From an archaeon (GTDB lineage: Archaea > Hydrothermarchaeota > Hydrothermarchaeia > JALTZZ01 > JALUTC01): a DNA stretch of 16,586 nt. The position numbers and the translations under genes were made by a program. The notes under the pieces were generated by a model. That model was not told the DNA's origin, made no database searches, and saw only the letters and a program-made list of their open reading frames with translations. The stretch spans positions 1 through 16,586 of the forward strand of contig JALTZH010000080.1 in the NCBI GenBank assembly GCA_027051265.1, given 5' to 3'. Of this stretch, positions 6,707-13,873 are shown piece by piece (the stretch's first letter is position 1; each line of letters opens with the position of its first letter).

Positions 6707-9649
6707 TTAATATGCATCTACAACAACAGCGAATGTTTTGTTTTTTCCAATCTCAATCCTCGTATACTCAAGTTTATCTACTCTAACCGGGATCATTAGA
6801 TATTCATCCGTAAAACTATACACATCCGTAACTTGAACATAATAAATGTCCGGATTTTGTATCGTTTGACGATTTGCTAAGTCTACGAAGAATTTAATTT
6901 TAATAGAAGATATGTTAAACGTTGTTGGAGAGATATAACGTAATGTAAAACTTCTCAACGTTACATTGCCCCCACATGCTTGTAATCCAAATTTCATTAC
7001 CGTTATATTATAGGAAGGTGGGGATATGAAGATCTTCTTCACACTTTTCTTCCATATTAATTCAACCGATGCAACAAGGGTGAAATTGTTTTGTTCCGTA
7101 ATGTTTGTTGTATTACATACCAAATCTATATAATATCTATAACGATATAAACCAACATAAGATTCATTGCAATCGAATTCAAGTCTATAATATGCTTTCA
7201 GTTTATCTCTTGATATGTTCATCGTAAGATTTTTAATTGTGAATAGATCATCCAGTTCAATTGTTGCGTTTAAAATTTTTGCATTTGATGAAACGTTAAA
7301 TTCAATAAATCTATTTGAAATTTCACCTTTTGGAAATGTAAAGTTTAATATTATATTTCTTTCCAGACCATAAATGTTATAAGGCAGAGAAACAGTCCTA
7401 GGAACTAATACGTAGTAATTTCCCCATAATCTGACATAATCATTACCTTCCAAATCATACATTCTAACCTTTATTTCTTTACATACATATCCTGTTAAAG
7501 ATACATTTGCTAGAAATCCAGTTATACCTGTTTGCCAGTTGGAATCATATATAACTATATTATCACAATAAACCCATACTCTCCAAGTATCTCCGTCCGA
7601 ATCATAATAGTTTAACGTTATCCATCCATACGTTATATTTCTAGCAATATTGAAATCAATAACAGTATAATATCCCGTATCATAATATCTTATACCAGTA
7701 TCATACGATCCTTTATATTGAATAAATTTTTCAAGGGGTTTACTAATATCTAAAGCGTTTGGATTTCCAAAGTAAATAGAAAGATTTAAATTCTCTCCAA
7801 TACCTATAGCTGGTATTACAACTAAAAATTCCTTATCGCTTTTTCGTTCATAGTCTAATAATAATTCATATTCGGAATCATACTCTGGTTCTATTATATA
7901 TGAAGGTATATTATCAGCATATTTTCTGACTCTTATCCAATCGTAATAAGTATCAACACTTACTGGACTTATAATGAAATATTCAACATATGTTCTTATA
8001 CTTAAATTAAAAGGCCTTATTACATTAGCACTAGTAAAGGATGTCAAACTATTATATGTTCCGGATAATGTTAGTTGGTAAGTAGTACCATCTATTATAT
8101 ACTCGAAACTAAAATTACCTTCGACAAAATCAGGAACATTCTCAAATGATGTAATTGTATCATCAATCCATTCAAATATTATATTGCCAAATATAGATAA
8201 GAATATTGATATTGACAATCCCGTTCTTTGATTGTTTGAATCTATTATATATAAGGATGCAACATCACCAGTACCTTCATACCAGTCAAGGTTTCTCCAA
8301 AAACCTTTTCCTTCCCATATATATCGTTGCTGTGAAAATTGTTTTCTAGTTATGAATTCATATCCACAAACGTCCAGTGATGAATATGCATATACGCGTA
8401 AATAACCATTCTCCAATCTATATTCTTTTAAGCAACCTATTCCTGTATATTCAACAATTCTCCACTTACTTAAATTTAGTATAATCGTGTTGAAATCATC
8501 ATAAAAATCAAAAACGCTTTCCCCATTAACAGCAGTTTTTACATCTTCTTCTAGATATATTATAATATAGTTAAGTGCTGAAATATTTATTTTAACCCAT
8601 ATAACATTACTTATTGTTTCATTACATTCACCATTTAATTGTTCAAAGCAATAAGGTATAAGAGTATTATTCTCATCATAAATCTTTAACTTATTCCTAT
8701 CTATTGGAATTCCCGAAATGTCGATTCTCAGCTGGTAATCTGTTAAATCATAACTATTTGGATTATATATTGTAACTTTATATCTCTTAAATTTCTTCAT
8801 CGTAAATCTTATATCAAAATAGTTAAGTTTTGCTTTGAATGCGTATAAATTAAACATTTCATTATCACTTAAAGCTCTATCGTAAAATCTTATCTCATCC
8901 ATTATTCCTTTAAAATAACAACAGTTCTGAATTGTTGTTAAGTTATGTAAAATCATTGATCCTAGAGAATATCCTATAGATGCATTTCCCAAATGAATAG
9001 GAATAAAGAAGTCTATAAGCGTAGAATTTACAACACGTCCATTTACATATAATTTTAATGAAGGTGGATATGAATAATAATCAAAAACATAACCAATCAT
9101 TTGCCACGATTTATTCTTTATATTTGCTGTTATGTATGCTATTCTTAAACCACTATCTCTATAAGCTACTAAAAATATTTTTTCATTCAATATATACATA
9201 CTTAATCCGGAGACATCATCTCCTTCTTTATATATCATTTGTAATCTATTGATATCTTTTGGATAAATCCAAAATATACCAGTTCTAGTATATATTGGAG
9301 ATGAAAAGTATGTAACATTGGATACATCAATGTAATCATTTATTCCATCAAATTCAAGCCCTTTATTTTCATATCCCTCAACATATCTCGCATATCCTTT
9401 TATCATACCATGATTTTCAAGACCTGAAGTATCATATGCAAGATATCCATCTATTTCAAAATGGTAACTCAAAAACAATTTAGATTCGTTAAAAATGGGA
9501 TTACTTAATGGCATGGTTATATTGTATAAGATTGATGAATAATTGTTAGATAGTTCTATAGGATATTTGAACGGAAATGTAATATTATACCATGCAAAGG
9601 ATATATTAAAAAGAATAGTTATAAAAACTATTAATAAAAATTTTTTCAT
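6707..9649 (-). CDS. Large secreted surface glycoprotein with LamG-like and DUF2341-like domains
   Basis: This 980-residue exported protein is probably on the cell surface. A Sec signal peptide covers residues 1-19 (MKKFLLIVFITILFNISFA, cleavage before Trp20). A LamG/concanavalin-like beta-sandwich lies at about 60-265, ending with the family-typical DEIRFYDRALSDNEMF. It is followed by DUF2341-like parts: FDIRFTMKKFKRYKVTIYN to IIIYLEED (278-368), a FDFYDDFN-to-YDWIRVRKY module (380-577), and the ELLLDYERKSDKEFLV to LSIYFGNPNA segment (594-632). The remaining C-terminal third looks all-beta, with no recognised domain or transmembrane anchor. About 30 N-x-S/T sequons suggest heavy N-glycosylation. 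Such proteins are often adhesins or sugar-binding surface proteins, but the ligand is unknown. It is the first gene of the minus-strand run and shares a 45-base divergent gap with the methyltransferase gene. Start ATG lacks a Shine-Dalgarno. Confidence 0.82.
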   Translation of the reverse strand: MKKFLLIVFITILFNISFAWYNITFPFKYPIELSNNYSSILYNITMPLSNPIFNESKLFLSYHFEIDGYLAYDTSGLENHGMIKGYARYVEGYENKGLEFDGINDYIDVSNVTYFSSPIYTRTGIFWIYPKDINRLQMIYKEGDDVSGLSMYILNEKIFLVAYRDSGLRIAYITANIKNKSWQMIGYVFDYYSYPPSLKLYVNGRVVNSTLIDFFIPIHLGNASIGYSLGSMILHNLTTIQNCCYFKGIMDEIRFYDRALSDNEMFNLYAFKAKLNYFDIRFTMKKFKRYKVTIYNPNSYDLTDYQLRIDISGIPIDRNKLKIYDENNTLIPYCFEQLNGECNETISNVIWVKINISALNYIIIYLEEDVKTAVNGESVFDFYDDFNTIILNLSKWRIVEYTGIGCLKEYRLENGYLRVYAYSSLDVCGYEFITRKQFSQQRYIWEGKGFWRNLDWYEGTGDVASLYIIDSNNQRTGLSISIFLSIFGNIIFEWIDDTITSFENVPDFVEGNFSFEYIIDGTTYQLTLSGTYNSLTSFTSANVIRPFNLSIRTYVEYFIISPVSVDTYYDWIRVRKYADNIPSYIIEPEYDSEYELLLDYERKSDKEFLVVIPAIGIGENLNLSIYFGNPNALDISKPLEKFIQYKGSYDTGIRYYDTGYYTVIDFNIARNITYGWITLNYYDSDGDTWRVWVYCDNIVIYDSNWQTGITGFLANVSLTGYVCKEIKVRMYDLEGNDYVRLWGNYYVLVPRTVSLPYNIYGLERNIILNFTFPKGEISNRFIEFNVSSNAKILNATIELDDLFTIKNLTMNISRDKLKAYYRLEFDCNESYVGLYRYRYYIDLVCNTTNITEQNNFTLVASVELIWKKSVKKIFISPPSYNITVMKFGLQACGGNVTLRSFTLRYISPTTFNISSIKIKFFVDLANRQTIQNPDIYYVQVTDVYSFTDEYLMIPVRVDKLEYTRIEIGKNKTFAVVVDAY

Positions 9650-9694
9650 AAGAAAAAAGAAAAATTCTTAACTAAACTTAACTTAAAATTTAAT

Positions 9695-10252
9695 ATGCTA
9701 ATTTCAAAACAAAACGTTTTTTTACCCTGTTGTAAGAGCCCGGAATATTATAATAAATTAGCTGAAATATATGATGATTTATATTTAAATGAACAACTGG
9801 AAAAAATTAACCTTATATATAAAATCTTAGGAAAAAGAAGTTATGGACGTTGTGTTGATTTGGGTTGTGGAAGTGGTATTTCAAGCATTCTATTGAAAAA
9901 AATATGCAAAGAGGTTATAGGTGTAGATTATAGTATTGAAATGTTAAAGCGTTCTAAAAGTAAAAGTTTCAGAAATTTGATACTAGGATCAATTGAATAT
10001 CTTCCTTTAAAGTTTGATTCTTTTGATTTTATTCTCTCCTTATCTACACTTCATGACCTAAAATATTTTAAGCTTGGAGTTTATGGTATCTATAAAATAA
10101 TGAAACGAGATTCTGAAGCAATAATTTCTTTTAGAAAAGAATTCGATGAGAGATTTAAGATTAAACATTATTTGAGTAAGCTCTTCATAATAATTGATAG
10201 AAAACAAGCTCTCAAGGAATGGATTTATTATTTAAGAAAAAGGAATATTTGA
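9695..10252 (+). CDS. Class I SAM-dependent methyltransferase
   Basis: This 185-residue protein is a compact Rossmann-fold methyltransferase of the Methyltransf_11/UbiE-like type. Motif I is VDLGCGSG at 54-61, the acidic ribose-binding end of strand 2 is GVD at 76-78, and the post-motif FDFILSLSTLHDL follows at about 108-120. The N-terminal YYNKLAEIYDDLY is the usual lead-in helix. A vicinal Cys pair (12-13) precedes it. The C-terminal part is short, so the substrate-binding cap is reduced and the substrate cannot be guessed. apgM follows after 12 bases, suggesting one transcript. The ATG sits close to AT-rich promoter sequence, so the message may be leaderless or nearly so. Confidence 0.82.
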   Translation: MLISKQNVFLPCCKSPEYYNKLAEIYDDLYLNEQLEKINLIYKILGKRSYGRCVDLGCGSGISSILLKKICKEVIGVDYSIEMLKRSKSKSFRNLILGSIEYLPLKFDSFDFILSLSTLHDLKYFKLGVYGIYKIMKRDSEAIISFRKEFDERFKIKHYLSKLFIIIDRKQALKEWIYYLRKRNI

Positions 10253-10264
10253 TTATAATTTTTT

Positions 10265-11452
10265 ATGAAATATATTATTCTTGTACCTGATGGAGCGGCT
10301 GATTATCCAGTGGAAGAATATAGTAACAAAACACCTTTAGAAGTTGCAAATCTTGAGAATATTAGAGAAATAGAGAGACGATCAGAAATAGGATTGATAA
10401 AAACACTCTTCGATGATATGGATTACGGATCAGATGTAGCGAATATGACAATACTTGGTTATGATCCAAAAAAGTATTTAACTGGTAGAGGAGCATTGGA
10501 AGCGTTAGCTTTGGATATAAATTTACAGAGAAATGATGTTGCATTTAGATGCAATTTTATAACAGTTCAAAATAACATAATCATTAGTTATAACGCTGAT
10601 AACATAACAACAGAAGAATCTCGTTCTCTAATAAAGGAGTTAAACGAACGTTTTAATCATATTGGAAAATTTTATACGGGTATTGGATATAGAAATATCT
10701 TTGTTACAAAATTGGATGTTGAGGAGATTAAAACATATCCTCCCCATGATATAGTAGGAAAAAATATCTATAATTATTTAATTGAACCAAGAAATAATCC
10801 AAAGATAAAGGAGCTTAACGATATGATAATTGAGAGCAGAAAAGTTTTAGAACCTCATGAAATCAATAAACATAGGAAGAAGAGAGGAAAGAAACCTGCT
10901 AATATGATATGGTTATGGGGACAGGGAAGAAAACCGGAAGCAATGAGTTTTTACGATAAATATAAGTTGAAAGCAGGTGTTGCAGCTGAAGTTATAGTAA
11001 TAAAAGGAATAGGAAAATTGTTGCATATGGAAGTTCCAAATATTCCAGGAGCAACTGGAAGCTTTGATACAAATTACGATAATCTTGCAAAATATGCCAT
11101 AGAATTACTAAAAAGAAACGATCTCGTATTTATACATGTTGAATCACCAGATGAAGCTGGACATGAGGGAGATTTTGAATTAAAAGTTAAATGTTTGGAA
11201 GAGATTGATAGAAGAATTGTTGGACATATACTAAATAAAATAAACGAAATCACAGATGATTTCAAGCTTGCTATTTTACCAGATCACCCAACACCGGTAA
11301 AAATAAGAACACATACGGGAGATCCAGTTCCGTATTTAATTTATTCAAGTAATAAAAATATCAAGAATTGTTTAAAATTCTGTGAGAGAGATGCAAGAAA
11401 TGGAAAATTTTTAGAAGGTTTAAATTTCATGAGGTATTTTCTTAAATTTTAA
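10265..11452 (+). CDS. apgM: 2,3-bisphosphoglycerate-independent phosphoglycerate mutase, archaeal type
   Basis: This enzyme interconverts 3- and 2-phosphoglycerate in glycolysis and gluconeogenesis. The 395-residue protein matches archaeal ApgM (alkaline phosphatase superfamily). The metal site begins with Asp9 in VPDGAAD. The phosphorylated serine is Ser56 in GSDVANM, followed by LGYDP. YLTGRGALEALAL is at 71-83. The second metal cluster is ESPDEAGHEGD at 293-303, and LPDHPTPVKIRTHTGDPVPY at 338-357 completes it. The stretch ANMIWLWGQGRKP (212-224) is also typical. It follows the methyltransferase gene by 12 bases. A T6 run at 11453-11458 directly after the stop could end transcription. The C/D sRNA on the opposite strand begins in the same place. 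Confidence 0.95.
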   Translation: MKYIILVPDGAADYPVEEYSNKTPLEVANLENIREIERRSEIGLIKTLFDDMDYGSDVANMTILGYDPKKYLTGRGALEALALDINLQRNDVAFRCNFITVQNNIIISYNADNITTEESRSLIKELNERFNHIGKFYTGIGYRNIFVTKLDVEEIKTYPPHDIVGKNIYNYLIEPRNNPKIKELNDMIIESRKVLEPHEINKHRKKRGKKPANMIWLWGQGRKPEAMSFYDKYKLKAGVAAEVIVIKGIGKLLHMEVPNIPGATGSFDTNYDNLAKYAIELLKRNDLVFIHVESPDEAGHEGDFELKVKCLEEIDRRIVGHILNKINEITDDFKLAILPDHPTPVKIRTHTGDPVPYLIYSSNKNIKNCLKFCERDARNGKFLEGLNFMRYFLKF

Positions 11453-11458
11453 TTTTTT
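11453..11458 (+). terminator. T-run, possible transcript end for apgM
   Basis: Six T in a row follow the apgM stop directly. Archaeal RNA polymerase often stops at short T runs without a hairpin. The same bases lie at the 3' border of the antisense C/D sRNA, so this may also be part of that gene. Weak evidence. Confidence 0.35.
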
Positions 11459-11506
11459 CAGACCTGCATGGGGTCATCATGTTTCAGTGCTTAATACCTT
11501 CATCAT
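11458..11506 (-). ncRNA. Archaeal C/D box sRNA with two 12-nt guides
   Basis: On the minus strand the region shows a complete C/D box layout. Box C ATGATGA is at 11506-11500, a 12-nt guide AGGTATTAAGCA at 11499-11488, box D' CTGA at 11487-11484, a 3-nt linker AAC, box C' ATGATGA at 11480-11474, a second 12-nt guide CCCCATGCAGGT at 11473-11462, and box D CTGA at 11461-11458. Both C boxes match RUGAUGA exactly and both guides are 12 nt, the standard archaeal spacing. Such RNAs bind L7Ae, Nop5 and fibrillarin and direct 2'-O-methylation opposite the fifth base upstream of D or D'. The terminal stem is weak and AT-rich, so the transcript ends are not fixed. It lies in the apgM-phoU gap, antisense to both. 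Confidence 0.88.
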
Positions 11507-11533
11507 TATTTCATTAAATATTATCTATTAATT

Positions 11534-12193
11534 ATGAGATATCCTTTAAGTTATCGTGTTAAAGAAATTAAAGAATTAACGTTAAAAATTTGTAACATTT
11601 CTAAAGACTGTTTATCCAGTGCGGTAAACTCTTTATCAGGAAATGTAAACGAAAGAAAAGATTACATCGAGAAGGTTTTTGATCTAGAGGAAGAAAGTGA
11701 TTTGATAAACTTGCAAGTTGATGAAAAAGTTGCATCCTTAATTGCTACACAACAACCTGTTGGAAAAGATTTGAGATTCGCTATTAATATGTTAAAAATC
11801 TCGAGTAACTTTGAGAGAATATGTGATTTATCTACCAAAATAGCAATTATATCTAAAAAATATTTAAAAAATAATATATATTATATTGAAAAAATATTTG
11901 AGATTAAGAACGTTTTGGATGATATGTTTGAAATAGTAAGGAATTCCATTGAAACTTTTAATATTGAAAATTTAGAAAGTACCCTTAAAAGTAAGGATGA
12001 TATCGTTGATGATTTACACATAAAGTTTTATAAAAAGGTAATAGATGATCTATCAAAAGACAATTCCAATGTTGAGCAAAAAATTGATTCTCTTTTTATT
12101 GCTAGATATCTTGAGAGGATTGGAGATATTCTAGGAAAGACCGGTGCACGAATAATATTTATAGAAACAGGTAAATGGGTATGGATTAAATGA
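11534..12193 (+). CDS. phoU: PhoU domain protein
   Basis: This 219-residue cytoplasmic all-helical protein is of the PhoU family, with two three-helix repeats. The family hallmark IATQQPVGKDLRF is at about 76-88, followed by SSNFERICDLSTKI. The second repeat has the matching RYLERIGDILGKTGARII near the C terminus, in which acidic and Arg residues bind metal clusters in known structures. Family members modulate phosphate transport or signalling. No phosphate transporter or Pst gene is nearby, so here it is a stand-alone copy, possibly linked to another transporter. It is divergent from the C/D sRNA, whose box C starts 28 bases upstream of its ATG. No Shine-Dalgarno is seen. Confidence 0.88.
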   Translation: MRYPLSYRVKEIKELTLKICNISKDCLSSAVNSLSGNVNERKDYIEKVFDLEEESDLINLQVDEKVASLIATQQPVGKDLRFAINMLKISSNFERICDLSTKIAIISKKYLKNNIYYIEKIFEIKNVLDDMFEIVRNSIETFNIENLESTLKSKDDIVDDLHIKFYKKVIDDLSKDNSNVEQKIDSLFIARYLERIGDILGKTGARIIFIETGKWVWIK

Positions 12194-12199
12194 TTTAAA

Positions 12200-12209
12200 G
12201 TTTATATAT
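12200..12209 (+). promoter_or_regulatory. Distal TATA-like element upstream of ftsZ
   Basis: GTTTATATAT just after the phoU stop is a good archaeal TATA-like sequence. A transcript starting about 25 bases downstream would carry a leader of more than 100 bases into ftsZ, including the palindrome and a 34-codon open frame. Inferred from sequence only. Confidence 0.35.
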
Positions 12210-12254
12210 GTATAACTATAAAATTATTTTTTATAACTTATACAAAGTGAGTAT

Positions 12255-12359
12255 ATGAGAACAAAAAATATCATGCGATTCATGATCATGATGAAATTGA
12301 ATTTAAATCTTTATCAACCACTAAGTTTGGATAGGAGGTTAGCTGGATGGATTCTCTGA
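12255..12359 (+). CDS. Possible 34-codon leader ORF overlapping the ftsZ start
   Basis: An ATG at 12255 opens a frame of 34 codons that is Met-rich at its N-terminal half (five Met among the first 14 residues) and stops at a TGA 13 bases inside ftsZ. The frame covers the palindrome and the ftsZ Shine-Dalgarno. A weak purine stretch, GTGAG, precedes it. It could act as a translated leader coupled to ftsZ, but its length is within what chance gives in AT-rich DNA and I recognise no similarity. Confidence 0.15.
   Translation: MRTKNIMRFMIMMKLNLNLYQPLSLDRRLAGWIL
12280..12291 (+). promoter_or_regulatory. 12-bp perfect palindrome upstream of ftsZ, candidate operator
   Basis: TCATGATCATGA is its own reverse complement. 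It sits about 10 bases upstream of the proximal TATA-like element AATTTAAAT (around 12299-12307), where an activator or repressor dimer could act. The regulator is not known. Confidence 0.35.
12299..12307 (+). promoter_or_regulatory. Proximal TATA-like element for ftsZ
   Basis: The sequence GAATTTAAATC around this position fits an archaeal TATA box. A start about 25 bases downstream would give a short leader that still includes the Shine-Dalgarno at 12333-12339. Moderately convincing because of position only. Confidence 0.35.
12333..12339 (+). promoter_or_regulatory. Strong Shine-Dalgarno (AGGAGGT) for ftsZ
   Basis: AGGAGGT lies 7 bases before the ftsZ ATG and decides that start. It stands out because nearly all other genes in the window lack a recognisable ribosome site, which suggests that ftsZ has a real leader and efficient initiation. 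Confidence 0.8.
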
Positions 12360-13519
12360 TAAATGAAATAGTTAAAAATTATAGAAGACAAATTGGTCAA
12401 GGAACAGGGCATCCTAAAGGTGTTTCAATAAAAACTCAGCAAACAGAAATAGATAAAGAATTGGAAGAAATTTTAAAGGAAAGAAAGGCAAGAATAATAG
12501 TAATAGGGTGTGGTGGAGCTGGAAATAATACGATAACTAGAATGATGGAAGTCGGAATATATGGTGCAGAACTAATAGCAATAAATACCGATGCTCAAGA
12601 TCTTTTATATACAACAGCTCACAGAAAAATTTTAATAGGAAAAAAACTAACTCGTGGCCTTGGTGCTGGAGGGGATCCACAAATTGGTGAAGATGCTGCT
12701 AGAGAAAGTGAGGATGAAATCAAAAATGTACTTGAAGGTACAGATTTGGTATTTATAACATGTGGACTTGGTGGTGGAACTGGAACTGGATCTGCTCCGA
12801 TTATTGCTGAAGTTGCAAAAAAACTCGGAGCTTTAACAATAGGTATTGTTACGTTTCCTTTTACAATGGAAGGTGCTAGAAGAATTCAAAACGCAGCATA
12901 TGGTTTAGAAAAATTGAGAAAATATGCAGATACCGTTATAGTAATTCCAAACGATAAACTATTGGAAATTGCACCATCATTACCAATAACTCTAGCATTT
13001 AAAGTTGCGGATGAAATTCTAGTTCGAGCAGTTAAAGGAATAACTGAATTAATAACAAAACCTGGTTTAATAAACCTCGACTTCGCAGATATAAAGGCTG
13101 TGATGAAAAATGGTGGCCTAGCAGTTATAGGTATGGGTGAGAGTGATAGTGAGAATCGAGCTGCTGAAGCTGTAGAGAAAGCGATAAGAAATCCACTTCT
13201 CAGTATAGACATATCAGGAGCAAAAGGAGCGTTAATAAATATAACAGGTAGTGAGAATCTAACATTATCAGAGGCAGAAAAAGCTGTAAGTTTAATAACG
13301 GAGAAATTAGATCCGAATGCAAATGTTATATGGGGTGCAACATTAGATGATAGTTTGAAAAATCTGTTAAGAATTATTGTTATTATAACTGGTGTAAGAT
13401 CTCCACAAATATTTGGAAGAATTGGGGAAGAGAAGAAAGAAGAAAAAGATATCGATAAAATGCTTGAAGATTCTATAAAAAAAGAATCCATAGATGATTC
13501 TGATATTCCAAGGATTTAA
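12347..13519 (+). CDS. ftsZ: Cell division GTPase FtsZ
   Basis: This is the tubulin-family GTPase that assembles the division ring at mid-cell. The 390-residue protein has a charged N-terminal extension of about 45 residues, GCGGAGNN at 54-61, the tubulin signature GGGTGTGS at 142-149, and the T7 synergy loop NLDFADIK at 243-250 with Asp245 and Asp248, which complete the GTPase site of the neighbouring subunit. GLAVIGMGES follows. A charged linker (about 355-380) leads to the short C-terminal peptide ending DIPRI, which usually binds membrane tethers. Length and features fit archaeal FtsZ (FtsZ1/FtsZ2-type not resolved here). It has its own promoter-like leader and a strong Shine-Dalgarno. 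A small gene and nadE follow closely on the same strand. Confidence 0.96.
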   Translation: MDSLINEIVKNYRRQIGQGTGHPKGVSIKTQQTEIDKELEEILKERKARIIVIGCGGAGNNTITRMMEVGIYGAELIAINTDAQDLLYTTAHRKILIGKKLTRGLGAGGDPQIGEDAARESEDEIKNVLEGTDLVFITCGLGGGTGTGSAPIIAEVAKKLGALTIGIVTFPFTMEGARRIQNAAYGLEKLRKYADTVIVIPNDKLLEIAPSLPITLAFKVADEILVRAVKGITELITKPGLINLDFADIKAVMKNGGLAVIGMGESDSENRAAEAVEKAIRNPLLSIDISGAKGALINITGSENLTLSEAEKAVSLITEKLDPNANVIWGATLDDSLKNLLRIIVIITGVRSPQIFGRIGEEKKEEKDIDKMLEDSIKKESIDDSDIPRI

Positions 13520-13540
13520 ACGTTTAATAAAATTTTACTT

Positions 13541-13870
13541 GTGAAAAATTTCTCTAACATTATGGGTGTTGCAAAAATAACCTCTGAAGCTGCTAGATAT
13601 TATTCATATAGAGAAAAAATATTAGCCGAGGGGATTAGCTTACTATTAAATGCATCTGAAAGATTAAAAGAATATGATGAACAAACAATTGAGAGGTTGG
13701 GTGATATCGCATACTGGCTTCTACCCTATGCTCCAGGATATGCTGGAAAATTGTTGATCGTTATATATAGAACTCTTTGGAAATTGGTTAACAAAGATGA
13801 AAAGAAGTTAAACGTAATTAGTTTAGAAGAACTTGAAAAAATCATTAACGAAATGAAACAAAAGATTTAA
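13541..13870 (+). CDS. Small helical protein of unknown function between ftsZ and nadE
   Basis: I do not recognise this 109-residue protein. It appears fully alpha-helical and soluble, with a central segment rich in Tyr, Trp and Pro (AYWLLPYAPGYAGKLLIVIYRTLWKLV, about residues 56-83) and a Lys/Glu-rich C-terminal helix. The frame opens with GTG at 13541. The ATG at 13562 (MGVAKITSEAARYY) is an equally possible start and would give 102 residues; neither has a clear ribosome site. Base composition and codon use look like those of its neighbours. It starts 21 bases after the ftsZ stop and ends 3 bases before the nadE ATG, so it is almost certainly a real gene in the same transcript. Its conservation would have to be tested by homology search. 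Confidence 0.7.
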   Translation: MKNFSNIMGVAKITSEAARYYSYREKILAEGISLLLNASERLKEYDEQTIERLGDIAYWLLPYAPGYAGKLLIVIYRTLWKLVNKDEKKLNVISLEELEKIINEMKQKI

Positions 13871-13873
13871 TAT

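Noticed and set aside
12255-12300. Second C/D box sRNA (ATGATGA at 12288-12294)
   Set aside because: No CTGA box at guide distance and no paired C'/D' boxes on either strand; the motif is part of the palindrome region.
12886-13491. 201-residue open frame on the minus strand opposite ftsZ
   Set aside because: It lies wholly within ftsZ, shows no recognisable domain and is explained by the codon pattern of the coding strand.
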